Shown: positions 1 through 6,817, counted from the first letter of the stretch. The stretch is 8,364 bases of DNA from Flavobacteriales bacterium (GCA_016763135.1 JAESUI010000296.1:1-8364), one strand, 5' to 3'. A program made the numbers and translations. The notes: a model not told the origin generated them from the letters alone.

Positions 1-1816
1 GTTCTTGCAATTGTTTGGTCCAAATTACTTTTCCAATGTTACTAATCAAGTAAATTTTATTCGCATCATCTTGTACAAAAATTTCTTTTGCTTTGGTTTT
101 GTGGTTCGTCACAATTTGCGGGGAAGAACCAACATTAGTATCTAACATTAATTCCCAAAGTGAAGCAGTTTCTTGCTTGTAAACAGGATTGTATTTTAAA
201 TGAATGTTGTTGTAGTACAATCCATTTTTCTCTGCACTAATTTGAAAAGCAATTGCTTCAAATTTTCTAAACACTTCTATTTTTTCGTCTATTATTGGAA
301 AGTAATCTTTATTGCAGTATTGTTTATACAACTCAATAGAACGAGCAAGGTTGTTGTAAACAAATATGTTGCTGCTAGAAGATAAATTGTCGTTAAAGGT
401 GTTGAAGTTTTCGTTGTTGCTCAACACTTTTTCATTCATTACATCAGTAATAAATTTCTTTAATCCACTTTCTGTATTGCCAAAAACCACATAATCATCA
501 ATAACAGTATAGAAGTGATTGTCAAGATTTACAAAAGGTTTTCCTAAAAGATTTTTGAATACATTTTTTAAGTCAATCTTGTTGATTTCATAATCATTGA
601 AAGAAATAATTTCGAAAGCTTCTTGATTTACTTTTGTTGCAATACTAGATAAGTTTTCTTTTGTTTGATCCATTTCATTAGAGTGAAAAATAACAAATTT
701 ATTGGCAGAAAAATCATCGGTTAATGATTCTGTAATTATAAAAGCAACTTCATTTCCAATGTTGGCTAAAAATTCTTCTTCTAAATCAATGCCATATTTT
801 TCGGTTTGTTCATCCAAATATTTTTGGTAATTGAAAAACTGATTGGTGTTTTTTAAGGACAACTTTCTGTTTTCAAAAAAGTTTTTAGAATCACTTAATC
901 CATAATGATAAATGAATGCAGCGTTATATGGAATAACAGCAAGCATATCTAAATCTTGAGGCTTTTGATCTTTAAAAAGGCTTAACCAATGGTTGTCAGC
1001 ATCATCAGAAAAACTAAAACCATTCAGGTTAATGGAATTTGGTTTAACGCTTATATCCAACTCTGTCCAACCAGTATAGTTATCGAACTTACTACTGTAT
1101 TCTTTAGCAGATTTATTTAAATATTGATTAATGATTTTCGAAAAATACTTGTTGTTAATGAAAAGATTTCCATCTTCTGACTGCCCAGAATTGGCAATTA
1201 CTTTTGAAAATTTCGGGTTATTTAACAAGCTATTTTCAGAGTTAAGTTGTCTGATAACATCTTCAATTAATACAGTGCTGTAACTAAATGCTAAAGTGTT
1301 TTTGTAAATGATTATCGATATTTTTTCTTTGGTATTGGTTGGTAAAGTATGGATAGCAACACCATCATAATCTCTCGATGTAGGGTTTTTACGCGTTACA
1401 TTTTTTATTTTTTGAATTAGTTTTTCTTCTGTAATATCATTATTTATTGGAATGTAAAAGATAAAATCAAAATCGTTTGCGCCAGATAAATGCAGAGATC
1501 CCAAAATTGTTTGGTCAATAAAAAGAGGTTTAAATGGGCCTGTAAGTAACGAATCTAAATAATGAATTTTAGCATTTGTTTTATTGGCAGTTTCGGTATT
1601 AGTAATGAGCTCTTCCCAAATAATATTAGTGGTTGCCAATTTTGTATAGAGTGCATTAAAGCTATTTTCTTTAATAATTAATGCTGCATTTTGAGGGATG
1701 GCTTCAAAAGCAGTTTTACTAACGGGTTGTTTTACATTTTTATAGAAGTTGTAAGCAATGATGCTCACTGCTCCCATTAATAAAATGAATAAACCTAAAA
1801 GAATTTTCTTTGTCAT
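1..1816 (-). CDS. Membrane-anchored extracytoplasmic protein, DUF3352-like; C-terminus outside window
   Basis: The frame is open from the ATG at 1816 down to base 2 (605 codons, no stop), so the protein is cut by the left edge. It starts MTKKILLGLFILLMGAVSII, a short Lys-rich head followed by one hydrophobic segment (about residues 5-23). This fits a signal anchor or uncleaved signal peptide, with the rest outside the cytoplasm. Residues about 40-540 are a long mixed region without Cys clusters or enzyme motifs that I recognise. From about residue 551 the sequence becomes blade-like (WELMLDT, then IFVQDDANKIYLIS, then GKVIWTKQL), resembling the start of a PQQ/WD-type beta-propeller. The layout recalls Bacteroidota proteins annotated as DUF3352, whose function is unknown; I make that match from memory, with moderate confidence. 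The gene lies 90 bases after the MFS gene on the same strand and could be co-transcribed with it. An AGGA about 12 bases before the ATG is a weak possible ribosome site. Confidence 0.85.
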   Translation of the reverse strand, partial: MTKKILLGLFILLMGAVSIIAYNFYKNVKQPVSKTAFEAIPQNAALIIKENSFNALYTKLATTNIIWEELITNTETANKTNAKIHYLDSLLTGPFKPLFIDQTILGSLHLSGANDFDFIFYIPINNDITEEKLIQKIKNVTRKNPTSRDYDGVAIHTLPTNTKEKISIIIYKNTLAFSYSTVLIEDVIRQLNSENSLLNNPKFSKVIANSGQSEDGNLFINNKYFSKIINQYLNKSAKEYSSKFDNYTGWTELDISVKPNSINLNGFSFSDDADNHWLSLFKDQKPQDLDMLAVIPYNAAFIYHYGLSDSKNFFENRKLSLKNTNQFFNYQKYLDEQTEKYGIDLEEEFLANIGNEVAFIITESLTDDFSANKFVIFHSNEMDQTKENLSSIATKVNQEAFEIISFNDYEINKIDLKNVFKNLLGKPFVNLDNHFYTVIDDYVVFGNTESGLKKFITDVMNEKVLSNNENFNTFNDNLSSSSNIFVYNNLARSIELYKQYCNKDYFPIIDEKIEVFRKFEAIAFQISAEKNGLYYNNIHLKYNPVYKQETASLWELMLDTNVGSSPQIVTNHKTKAKEIFVQDDANKIYLISNIGKVIWTKQLQE

Positions 1817-1832
1817 TGAATAATAAATTCCT

Positions 1833-1860
1833 AATACAATTTATAAAAGTAATTTGTATT
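1833..1860. repeat. Imperfect AT-rich inverted repeat upstream of the DUF3352-like gene
   Basis: AATACAA (1833-1839) is the exact reverse complement of TTGTATT (1854-1860). After a T-T mismatch the stem continues with three more pairs and a G-T wobble around an AAAA loop. It lies between the MFS stop and the next start codon on the minus strand, so it would sit in the leader of the downstream gene or between two cistrons. It contains almost no G-C pairs, so a strong terminator is unlikely. It could be a weak leader hairpin, a protein-binding site, or chance in AT-rich DNA. Confidence 0.25.
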
Positions 1861-1906
1861 AAGAAGTTATAGAATTGTTGTTGGATAAAGAATTAACAAC
1901 GATTAG

Positions 1907-3091
1907 TTAATAGGATTTTACGTTTTTACTGACTAAAAAGAGCAAGGTAATTCCGCCTAAAACAAAGAATAAAATACCTGAGAGGAGTATTGCCTGCTGT
2001 AAACTGTATACATCTGCTACGTATCCAAAAAATGGAGAAGTAGAAGCAAAGATAATCCTAATGATAAAACTTCTAATAGACATAACTGTTGCGCGCATTT
2101 CTGAAGGGATATGTCTGTTCATATAGTCTCGTAATACTGGGGTGGCAACCCCTCTAGTAATATAAAACAATAGTAAAATGAGTAAACCCCACAAACTTGC
2201 GGTGTAGCTTATTGCAAAATAACAACTACAAATCAACACCAAAATTAAAATAAGCAGTGTCTTTGTTTTAATCTTCTCTTCAATTTTGTGAGCATAAAAA
2301 GAAGGAATGGCAACAGCTAAATTTAATCCAGCACCTAACAATCCAAAATAAAATTTACTATTAATCCCTACCGACATAAAATAGGGCTGACTAAACCATG
2401 CCATTGTTAAGGTTCCACAACCAATTATAGAAGAATATAAAATATAGTAACGCAATGTTTGATTTTCTTTTAATGAAAAACGAATTATCTTTTTGATGTT
2501 CTTCCATGGTTTGGTTTTACCATCTTTTAATCGGTGCATTGTTGGTTCTACTAATGATATTGCAAACACAAAACCAATAAAAGCAATTCCTATCTGATAA
2601 TAAAAAGGAGTTCTTAAACTAATTTCAGCCAATAGTCCACCAATAATAAAAGCAAAAGCTTCAGCTAGGTTTCCCATAGAAATGGTTCTTCCTTCTAATT
2701 TTATAAAGTCTTTTGTTCTATTTAATTGTAATAACGAGTCATACATTATTGCAGTATCAGAACCAGAAATAAAACTTTGTCCAATGCCTAAACAGAGTGC
2801 AGCAATTAAGAATCCTTCAAAACCAAAAGAGTAGGAATAAACAATCATTCCAATCATCCCGAAAAATGTTCCAATTATCATTGAGTTTTTTCTACCCAAA
2901 ACATCAGCTACATATCCAGAAGGGATTTCTATAATAGCTATAGTAACCGAATAAATACTTTGAATAATAAATAAATCTGCAATGGTTAATCCATTTTCTT
3001 CATAGAACAACCAAATAATGGGCATGAATAGCATTAGCCATTTGGATGCTTTTATTACATAGAGTTTCCAAATATTTGAACTTACGCCCAA
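1907..3091 (-). CDS. Major facilitator superfamily transporter, drug-efflux-like
   Basis: This is a 394-residue inner-membrane carrier with about 12 hydrophobic segments, a normal length for the superfamily. The TM2-TM3 loop carries the MFS motif A form GYVADVLGRKNS (residues 59-70: Gly, Asp, Gly-Arg-Lys). Two other stretches fit the subgroup: GSDTAIMYDSL (110-120), and DYMNRHIPSEMRATVMSI in the second half (about 322-339). A hydrophilic central loop (about 183-205, Lys-rich) joins the two six-helix halves. The start is TTG at 3091. The frame upstream meets a stop at 3127-3125 with no ATG between, and the next internal Met falls inside TM1. The TTG start lies one base after the aroQ stop, so translation is probably coupled. 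Substrate and direction cannot be read from the sequence. Efflux of a drug or metabolite is a family-level guess, and a link to the shikimate pathway is unproven. Confidence 0.93.
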   Translation of the reverse strand: MGVSSNIWKLYVIKASKWLMLFMPIIWLFYEENGLTIADLFIIQSIYSVTIAIIEIPSGYVADVLGRKNSMIIGTFFGMIGMIVYSYSFGFEGFLIAALCLGIGQSFISGSDTAIMYDSLLQLNRTKDFIKLEGRTISMGNLAEAFAFIIGGLLAEISLRTPFYYQIGIAFIGFVFAISLVEPTMHRLKDGKTKPWKNIKKIIRFSLKENQTLRYYILYSSIIGCGTLTMAWFSQPYFMSVGINSKFYFGLLGAGLNLAVAIPSFYAHKIEEKIKTKTLLILILVLICSCYFAISYTASLWGLLILLLFYITRGVATPVLRDYMNRHIPSEMRATVMSIRSFIIRIIFASTSPFFGYVADVYSLQQAILLSGILFFVLGGITLLFLVSKNVKSY

Positions 3092-3092
3092 A

Positions 3093-3518
3093 TTAGTTTT
3101 GTAAAGAAAGGAATTGTAGAACTGCTAACTTGTATGAATTTAAACCCATTCCAGCAATAATACCAACACAATTTTTAGCCATTAAGGATTGATGCCTGTA
3201 TTCTTCTCGGGCATAAACATTAGAAATATGTACTTCAATAACTGGTGTTTCAATTCCTGCAATAGCATCACCAATTCCAATAGAAGTATGAGTGTACGCT
3301 CCAGCATTCATAATAATTGCATCATAACTAAAACCAACCTCATGTAGTTTATTGATGAGTTCACCTTCAACATTACTTTGGTAATATTCAAAATCAATAT
3401 TAGAAAATTCATTTTGAAGTTCTTGATAATACTCCTCAAAAGTACTTTCGCCATAAATAGACTTTTCTCGTTTGCCGAGTAAGTTTAAGTTAGGACCGTT
3501 GATAATTAGTAATTTCAT
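3093..3518 (-). CDS. aroQ: Type II 3-dehydroquinate dehydratase
   Basis: This cytoplasmic enzyme catalyses the third step of the shikimate pathway, dehydration of 3-dehydroquinate to 3-dehydroshikimate, and in this family it is usually a dodecamer. The length of 141 residues is normal for type II. The N-terminal signature INGPNLNLLGKRE (6-18) supplies the active-site Arg17. Tyr22 of the IYG motif is the catalytic base, in the flexible lid. Asn71 and His77 lie in NAGAYTHTS. His97 lies in EVHISN, and Arg108 follows in AREEYRH with the same spacing from the His as in the Mycobacterium tuberculosis enzyme. No key residue is missing. The ATG at 3518 directly precedes the conserved KLLIINGPN strand, so the start is secure. 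The gene is divergent from xerD and leads the minus-strand cluster with the MFS gene. A TATCTTTG element 18 bases upstream is a good promoter candidate. Confidence 0.98.
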   Translation of the reverse strand: MKLLIINGPNLNLLGKREKSIYGESTFEEYYQELQNEFSNIDFEYYQSNVEGELINKLHEVGFSYDAIIMNAGAYTHTSIGIGDAIAGIETPVIEVHISNVYAREEYRHQSLMAKNCVGIIAGMGLNSYKLAVLQFLSLQN

Positions 3519-3523
3519 TATAA

Positions 3524-3551
3524 TTTGCTATTTGACAAAGATATATATTTG
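3524..3551 (+). promoter_or_regulatory. Candidate promoter for xerD (TTTG ... TATATTTG)
   Basis: TATATTTG at 3544-3551 matches TAnnTTTG exactly. A TTTG at 3524-3527 lies 16 bases upstream, slightly short of the usual spacing, and another TTTG at 3531-3534 is too close. Transcription would start near 3557, leaving a leader of about 50 bases before the ATG at 3606. The -7 element abuts the opposing element at 3536-3543, so the two promoters could not easily be occupied by RNA polymerase at once. Confidence 0.5.
3536..3543 (-). promoter_or_regulatory. Candidate -7 promoter element for aroQ
   Basis: Read on the minus strand this is TATCTTTG, an exact match to the Bacteroidota -7 consensus TAnnTTTG. 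It ends 18 bases before the aroQ ATG, so transcription would begin about 10 bases from the start codon, giving a short leader. I do not see a convincing upstream TTG/TTTG (-33) at the usual spacing on this strand. The match and position are seen; promoter activity is inferred. Confidence 0.5.
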
Positions 3552-3605
3552 TAGTTAGATTAATTTGAATAAACTATTCTATAATTGCCTAGATGGGCAC
3601 GGTGT

Positions 3606-4511
3606 ATGAATTGGATACCAACTATAAAAGGATTTAAAAACTATTTGCAATTAGAACGCTCATTATCTTCTAATTCGATAGAAGCCTATTTGCGCGATGT
3701 AGAGAAATTTGTTCAGTTTTTGGAGTTAAAAGAAATTAATGTTCAGCCAGAAAAAGTTGAACAAAGTCAAATTGAAGATTTTTTACAATGGGTGAGCGAA
3801 ATAGGATTAAATGCTCGCTCGCAAGCGAGAATTTTATCAGGATTAAAAGCTTTTTACAAATATTTATTGATGGAAGACATCATTGATGTTGCACCAACAG
3901 AGTTATTAGAATCTCCAAGAATTGGTAGAAAATTACCAGAGGTTTTAAGTATAGAAGAGATAAACGAAATAATAAATGCTATTGATTTAAGTAAACCAGA
4001 AGGAGAACGAAACAAAGCAATGTTAGAAACACTTTACAGTTGTGGATTACGTGTTTCAGAATTAATAAACTTAAAATTATCAGGCCTATTATTAGAAGAG
4101 GGATTTATTAGAGTAATTGGAAAAGGAGATAAAGAACGTATTACGCCAATTGGTAGTGTTGCTATAAAACACATTAATACTTACATTGAAAGTAAGCGAA
4201 ACCACATGGTTAACATTGATAAGGATAGTGAGGATGTATTATTTTTGAACAGAAGAGGAAAACAATTAACTCGAGTAATGATTTTTACGATTATAAAGAA
4301 CTTGACTGAAGTTGCTGGAATTACAAAAACTGTTAGTCCACACACGTTTAGACATTCATTTGCCACTCATTTAGTAGAAGGTGGAGCAGATTTAAGGGCT
4401 ATACAGGAAATGCTAGGACATGAATCTATTACTACCACAGAAATATACACACACTTAGATAGGGAATACCTCCGACAAGCAATTTTGGATTTTCATCCAA
4501 GAGCTAAATAG
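3606..4511 (+). CDS. xerD: Tyrosine site-specific recombinase XerD
   Basis: XerD-type recombinases act with a partner at dif to resolve chromosome dimers at division. With the start at ATG 3606 the protein has 301 residues, close to the usual 298 or so. Residues 1-95 form the SAM-like core-binding domain (LERSLSSNSIEAYLRD; SGLKAFYKYL), and about 110-301 the catalytic domain. All active-site residues are present: Arg149 (CGLRVSEL), Lys173 (GKGDKER), His246 and Arg249 (SPHTFRHSFATHL), His272 (LGHESI) and the nucleophile Tyr281 (EIYTHLD). A TTG at 3585 is in frame and would add seven residues (MPRWARC). I prefer the ATG because MNW directly before the first helix is usual for this family. There is no clear ribosome site. 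The gene stands alone, divergent from aroQ, with a terminator-like hairpin behind it, and has no integron or phage context. It is therefore the housekeeping enzyme; a phage-type integrase or XerC is less likely. Confidence 0.95.
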   Translation: MNWIPTIKGFKNYLQLERSLSSNSIEAYLRDVEKFVQFLELKEINVQPEKVEQSQIEDFLQWVSEIGLNARSQARILSGLKAFYKYLLMEDIIDVAPTELLESPRIGRKLPEVLSIEEINEIINAIDLSKPEGERNKAMLETLYSCGLRVSELINLKLSGLLLEEGFIRVIGKGDKERITPIGSVAIKHINTYIESKRNHMVNIDKDSEDVLFLNRRGKQLTRVMIFTIIKNLTEVAGITKTVSPHTFRHSFATHLVEGGADLRAIQEMLGHESITTTEIYTHLDREYLRQAILDFHPRAK

Positions 4512-4518
4512 TGAAACT

Positions 4519-4540
4519 CTATTTTGATTTACCAAAATAG
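4519..4540 (+). repeat. Perfect 8-bp inverted repeat just after xerD
   Basis: CTATTTTG (4519-4526) and CAAAATAG (4533-4540) form a perfect 8-bp stem with a six-base loop (ATTTAC), starting 7 bases after the xerD stop codon. No T-run follows, so it is not a standard intrinsic terminator. It may protect the 3' end of the mRNA or assist the stronger hairpin 11 bases downstream. Confidence 0.45.
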
Positions 4541-4551
4541 CAAGTTGAACT

Positions 4552-4576
4552 ATCCCGTTGAAAAACGGGATCTTTT
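4552..4576 (+). terminator. Intrinsic terminator of xerD with GAAA loop
   Basis: ATCCCGTT (4552-4559) pairs perfectly with AACGGGAT (4564-4571) around a GAAA tetraloop, followed by CTTTT. The stem has four G-C pairs, strong for this AT-rich region, and lies 40 bases after the xerD stop. The T-tract is short (four Ts), so termination may be partial on the plus strand. It separates xerD from the gene at 4641, which probably needs its own promoter. Confidence 0.7.
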
Positions 4577-4640
4577 ACCATTCCTTCAGAAAGAAAATTC
4601 ATATCCACTTTTTTTACTAATTTAGAACAAAACTTATTTT

Positions 4641-5381
4641 ATGAGATTTTTACATAACTATTTTTTAGTTCTCTTAATGTTGATTTCTATCTTCTCTTTT
4701 GGACAAGAAGAGAAAACGAAAGATGAAAAACAAGAAACGAAAAAACCGAAGCATGAGGTTCGGATAATTATGGAGAATTTTATGGGAAGGACTGATGTAT
4801 ATACCAACAACCAGGTATGGTACTCTTCTAATTTTAGTAATCCTGGCACCTATGAATATTATAACAATAGATTTAAATATGGATTGGGTTATAATTTGAA
4901 TTTTAATAAAATTGGAATTCGAACGAAAGTATTTTACAACAGTTATAATGAAACTTATTTTGATAGAACTAAGCAAGAAAATAATTCCAATGCTCAGATG
5001 TTAAGAGGTTCGGTCGGTGTAAATTATCGAAAAAATTTCGAAAAAGTTACTTTGTTTTTTGGTGTAGATGTGAGTTATTTTAAAATTGATTTAGAACAGA
5101 TTCAGTATAGCACAAATCTTGCATCATATCCAGATATACATCAATTTACAAATTATAATGGAATAGGAATTGAGCCTCTGATTGGATTGAACTATTTCTT
5201 CTCAAAACACTTCTCCTTTTCTTCAGAGATAAGATTTATAAGAGATGTCTATAAAGGGAATACATTAATAACCTATGAGAATTATTCTGGGTTTAACACT
5301 CCGGATTATGAAATAGATTTTGAGGGTAACTACAGTAATTTAGGACCAAAAGGTTCAATTTCATTAAACGTTCATTTTTAA
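4641..5381 (+). CDS. Small outer-membrane beta-barrel protein, family not recognised
   Basis: The protein has 246 residues. It begins with a signal peptide (MRFLHNYFLVLLMLISIFSFG, hydrophobic core about 6-19) with likely cleavage before Gln22, as is common in Bacteroidota. A highly charged Lys/Glu stretch follows (about 23-39). The rest alternates hydrophobic and polar residues in Tyr/Phe/Asn-rich strands (about 38-49, 77-88, 90-101, 120-130, 134-149, 174-187, 190-203, 237-246), suggesting about eight strands. The last residues, SLNVHF, end in Phe, like the C-terminal signal recognised by the BAM assembly machinery. No enzyme motif is visible. Its stop overlaps the start of the phosphatase gene (TAATG), which implies one transcript and coupled translation. 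A weak TAATTTAG element at 4618-4625 is the only promoter-like site close by. It could be a porin-like channel, a structural barrel or the outer-membrane part of a sensor. The barrel call is fairly sure; the function is unknown. Confidence 0.88.
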   Translation: MRFLHNYFLVLLMLISIFSFGQEEKTKDEKQETKKPKHEVRIIMENFMGRTDVYTNNQVWYSSNFSNPGTYEYYNNRFKYGLGYNLNFNKIGIRTKVFYNSYNETYFDRTKQENNSNAQMLRGSVGVNYRKNFEKVTLFFGVDVSYFKIDLEQIQYSTNLASYPDIHQFTNYNGIGIEPLIGLNYFFSKHFSFSSEIRFIRDVYKGNTLITYENYSGFNTPDYEIDFEGNYSNLGPKGSISLNVHF

Positions 5382-6763
5382 TGGAGGCTGCTGTTAGAAT
5401 AAACTGGAGAGCTGAATTAGATAAAACAGCATTAAAGTATCATAAGATTACTTTATGGGTGGCTGTAGTATTTAACATGTTGTTTTTTGCTACCGATTAC
5501 ATCAATATTTATGAGTATTGGGAAGAGTTTTTAATCTTTAGAGTTATTGTTTCTTTAATTTGCCTATTCACTGTCCTCTTCCATAAAAAGCTAAACATTT
5601 CCATTCAATTAATGGGGGTTATTCCCGTCTTATTAATCTCTATACAGAACGCTTACATGTGGAGTGTTATGGATGCAGAACATCTTCAGAAACACACATT
5701 AGCCTATATGGCATTGTTTATTGGTTCTGGAATGTTTGTGTTTTATCACGTTTACTATTCGATCTTCATTGTAGCAGCAAATATTGTTGCCAATATATTC
5801 TTCCTCTATTTTAACAGTTCGTTATCTGTAGAAGAAATTATGGTGAGTGGTGGTTTGTTAACTCTTTCTGTAGCTATTTTTTCTATTCTATTAATTAGAA
5901 TGAGATTTAAATTGACCAAAAAAGAATTGGTTGCTCGTTTTGCTTTGGAGGAATCCAAACACGAACTCCAAGAAAAAAACACCGAAATAGTTGATAGTAT
6001 CAACTATGCTAAACGAATACAAAGTGCTTTAATTCCACCAGTTGAGGTGTTTAAAAAGATATTGCCAGAGTCATTTATCATTTTTAAACCTAAAGATATT
6101 GTTAGTGGAGATTTTTATTGGATTTCTGAACTCAACACCACGAAAGAAAATGATTCGAATGAAAAGCTAGTAGTGTACGCTGTTGCTGATTGTACTGGTC
6201 ACGGAGTTCCTGGTGCATTTATGAGTTTAATTGGATTGAAAATATTTAATCAATCCATAAAACAACCTAATATAAACTCTCCAGCAGAAGCATTAGATTA
6301 TTTAAATAATGAAGTTTTTAATACAGTAAATAAACATTCAGATTCAGATAATATTATTAGAGATGGAATGGACGTAGCATTGTGTTCTATCAATTTTAAA
6401 ACCTTGATGTTGTCTTTTTCAGGAGCAAAAAATCCAGTTTATATTGTTCGAAATAAAGAGCTTCATGAAATAAAAGGGGATAAACAACCAATAGGTTCTT
6501 ATGCTGCTCAAGAACCTTTTATCAATAAAGAATATCAGTTAGAGAAAGGAGATATGGTTTATATTTTTTCAGATGGTTTTGCTGACCAATTTGGTGGGCC
6601 AAAGGGTAAGAAATTAAAGTACAAGCCTTTCAAAGAGATGTTAATTGCCAATTCTGATAAGAGTATGGATGAACAAGAAAAACAGCTTAATAATTTATTC
6701 GAAAACTGGCAAGGTGATTTAGAGCAATTAGATGATGTTTGTGTGATAGGGGTGAGAGTGTAA
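5381..6763 (+). CDS. Six-helix membrane protein with cytoplasmic PP2C/SpoIIE-type phosphatase domain
   Basis: The protein has 460 residues. About six hydrophobic segments (roughly 23-40, 50-68, 73-94, 106-124, 125-145, 153-174) form a membrane domain that I cannot assign to a named sensor family. A helical, probably coiled-coil linker follows (about 176-216), ending in the SINYAKRIQSALIPP sequence usual before this domain in Bacteroidota. The phosphatase domain (about 217-460) keeps the metal-binding acids: Asp244 (SGDFYW), Asp270 (VADCTGHGVPGAFMS), Asp398 (FSDGFADQFGG) and Asp451/Asp452 (QLDDVCVIGVRV). GAKNPVYIV and QPIGSY are also present. The family uses two metal ions to remove phosphate from Ser/Thr, often from anti-sigma-factor antagonists. 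It is therefore expected to be active at the inner face of the inner membrane. Its ATG overlaps the stop of the barrel gene by one base, and a lipoprotein gene follows 54 bases later. The signal sensed and the substrate are not evident. Confidence 0.95.
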   Translation: MEAAVRINWRAELDKTALKYHKITLWVAVVFNMLFFATDYINIYEYWEEFLIFRVIVSLICLFTVLFHKKLNISIQLMGVIPVLLISIQNAYMWSVMDAEHLQKHTLAYMALFIGSGMFVFYHVYYSIFIVAANIVANIFFLYFNSSLSVEEIMVSGGLLTLSVAIFSILLIRMRFKLTKKELVARFALEESKHELQEKNTEIVDSINYAKRIQSALIPPVEVFKKILPESFIIFKPKDIVSGDFYWISELNTTKENDSNEKLVVYAVADCTGHGVPGAFMSLIGLKIFNQSIKQPNINSPAEALDYLNNEVFNTVNKHSDSDNIIRDGMDVALCSINFKTLMLSFSGAKNPVYIVRNKELHEIKGDKQPIGSYAAQEPFINKEYQLEKGDMVYIFSDGFADQFGGPKGKKLKYKPFKEMLIANSDKSMDEQEKQLNNLFENWQGDLEQLDDVCVIGVRV

Positions 6764-6817
6764 CCGTTTATTGATTAGTTCGCTATTAATTACTCAAAAT
6801 GATTATTTTTACGTGAA

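Noticed and set aside
200..385. Open frame of 61 codons on the plus strand
   Set aside because: It lies wholly antisense to the long continuous DUF3352-like gene and has no recognisable protein features.
1877..1900. GTTGTT ... AACAAC inverted repeat after the MFS stop codon
   Set aside because: The stem has only six base pairs with a 12-base loop and no T-run, too weak to call a terminator.
4181..4366. Minus-strand open frame inside xerD
   Set aside because: It is antisense to the catalytic domain of XerD, where the plus-strand frame is certain.
3606..4511. XerD-like gene as an integrase marking a mobile element
   Set aside because: It has housekeeping XerD length and motifs. No attachment-site repeats, cargo genes or tRNA are nearby, and it adjoins a core metabolic gene.
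4618..4625. TAATTTAG as a -7 promoter element for the barrel gene
   Set aside because: It has one mismatch to TAnnTTTG and no TTTG at the right distance upstream, so it is mentioned only as a weak possibility.
4658..4976. Two overlapping minus-strand open frames inside the barrel gene
   Set aside because: They are antisense to a gene with a good signal peptide and C-terminal Phe; the AT-rich composition explains them.
5806..6003. Minus-strand open frame inside the phosphatase gene
   Set aside because: It is antisense to the last membrane helix and linker of the phosphatase, with no independent support.
6804..6811. TATTTTTA before the lipoprotein gene as a promoter element
   Set aside because: It has one mismatch and lies only six bases before the ATG, leaving almost no leader.
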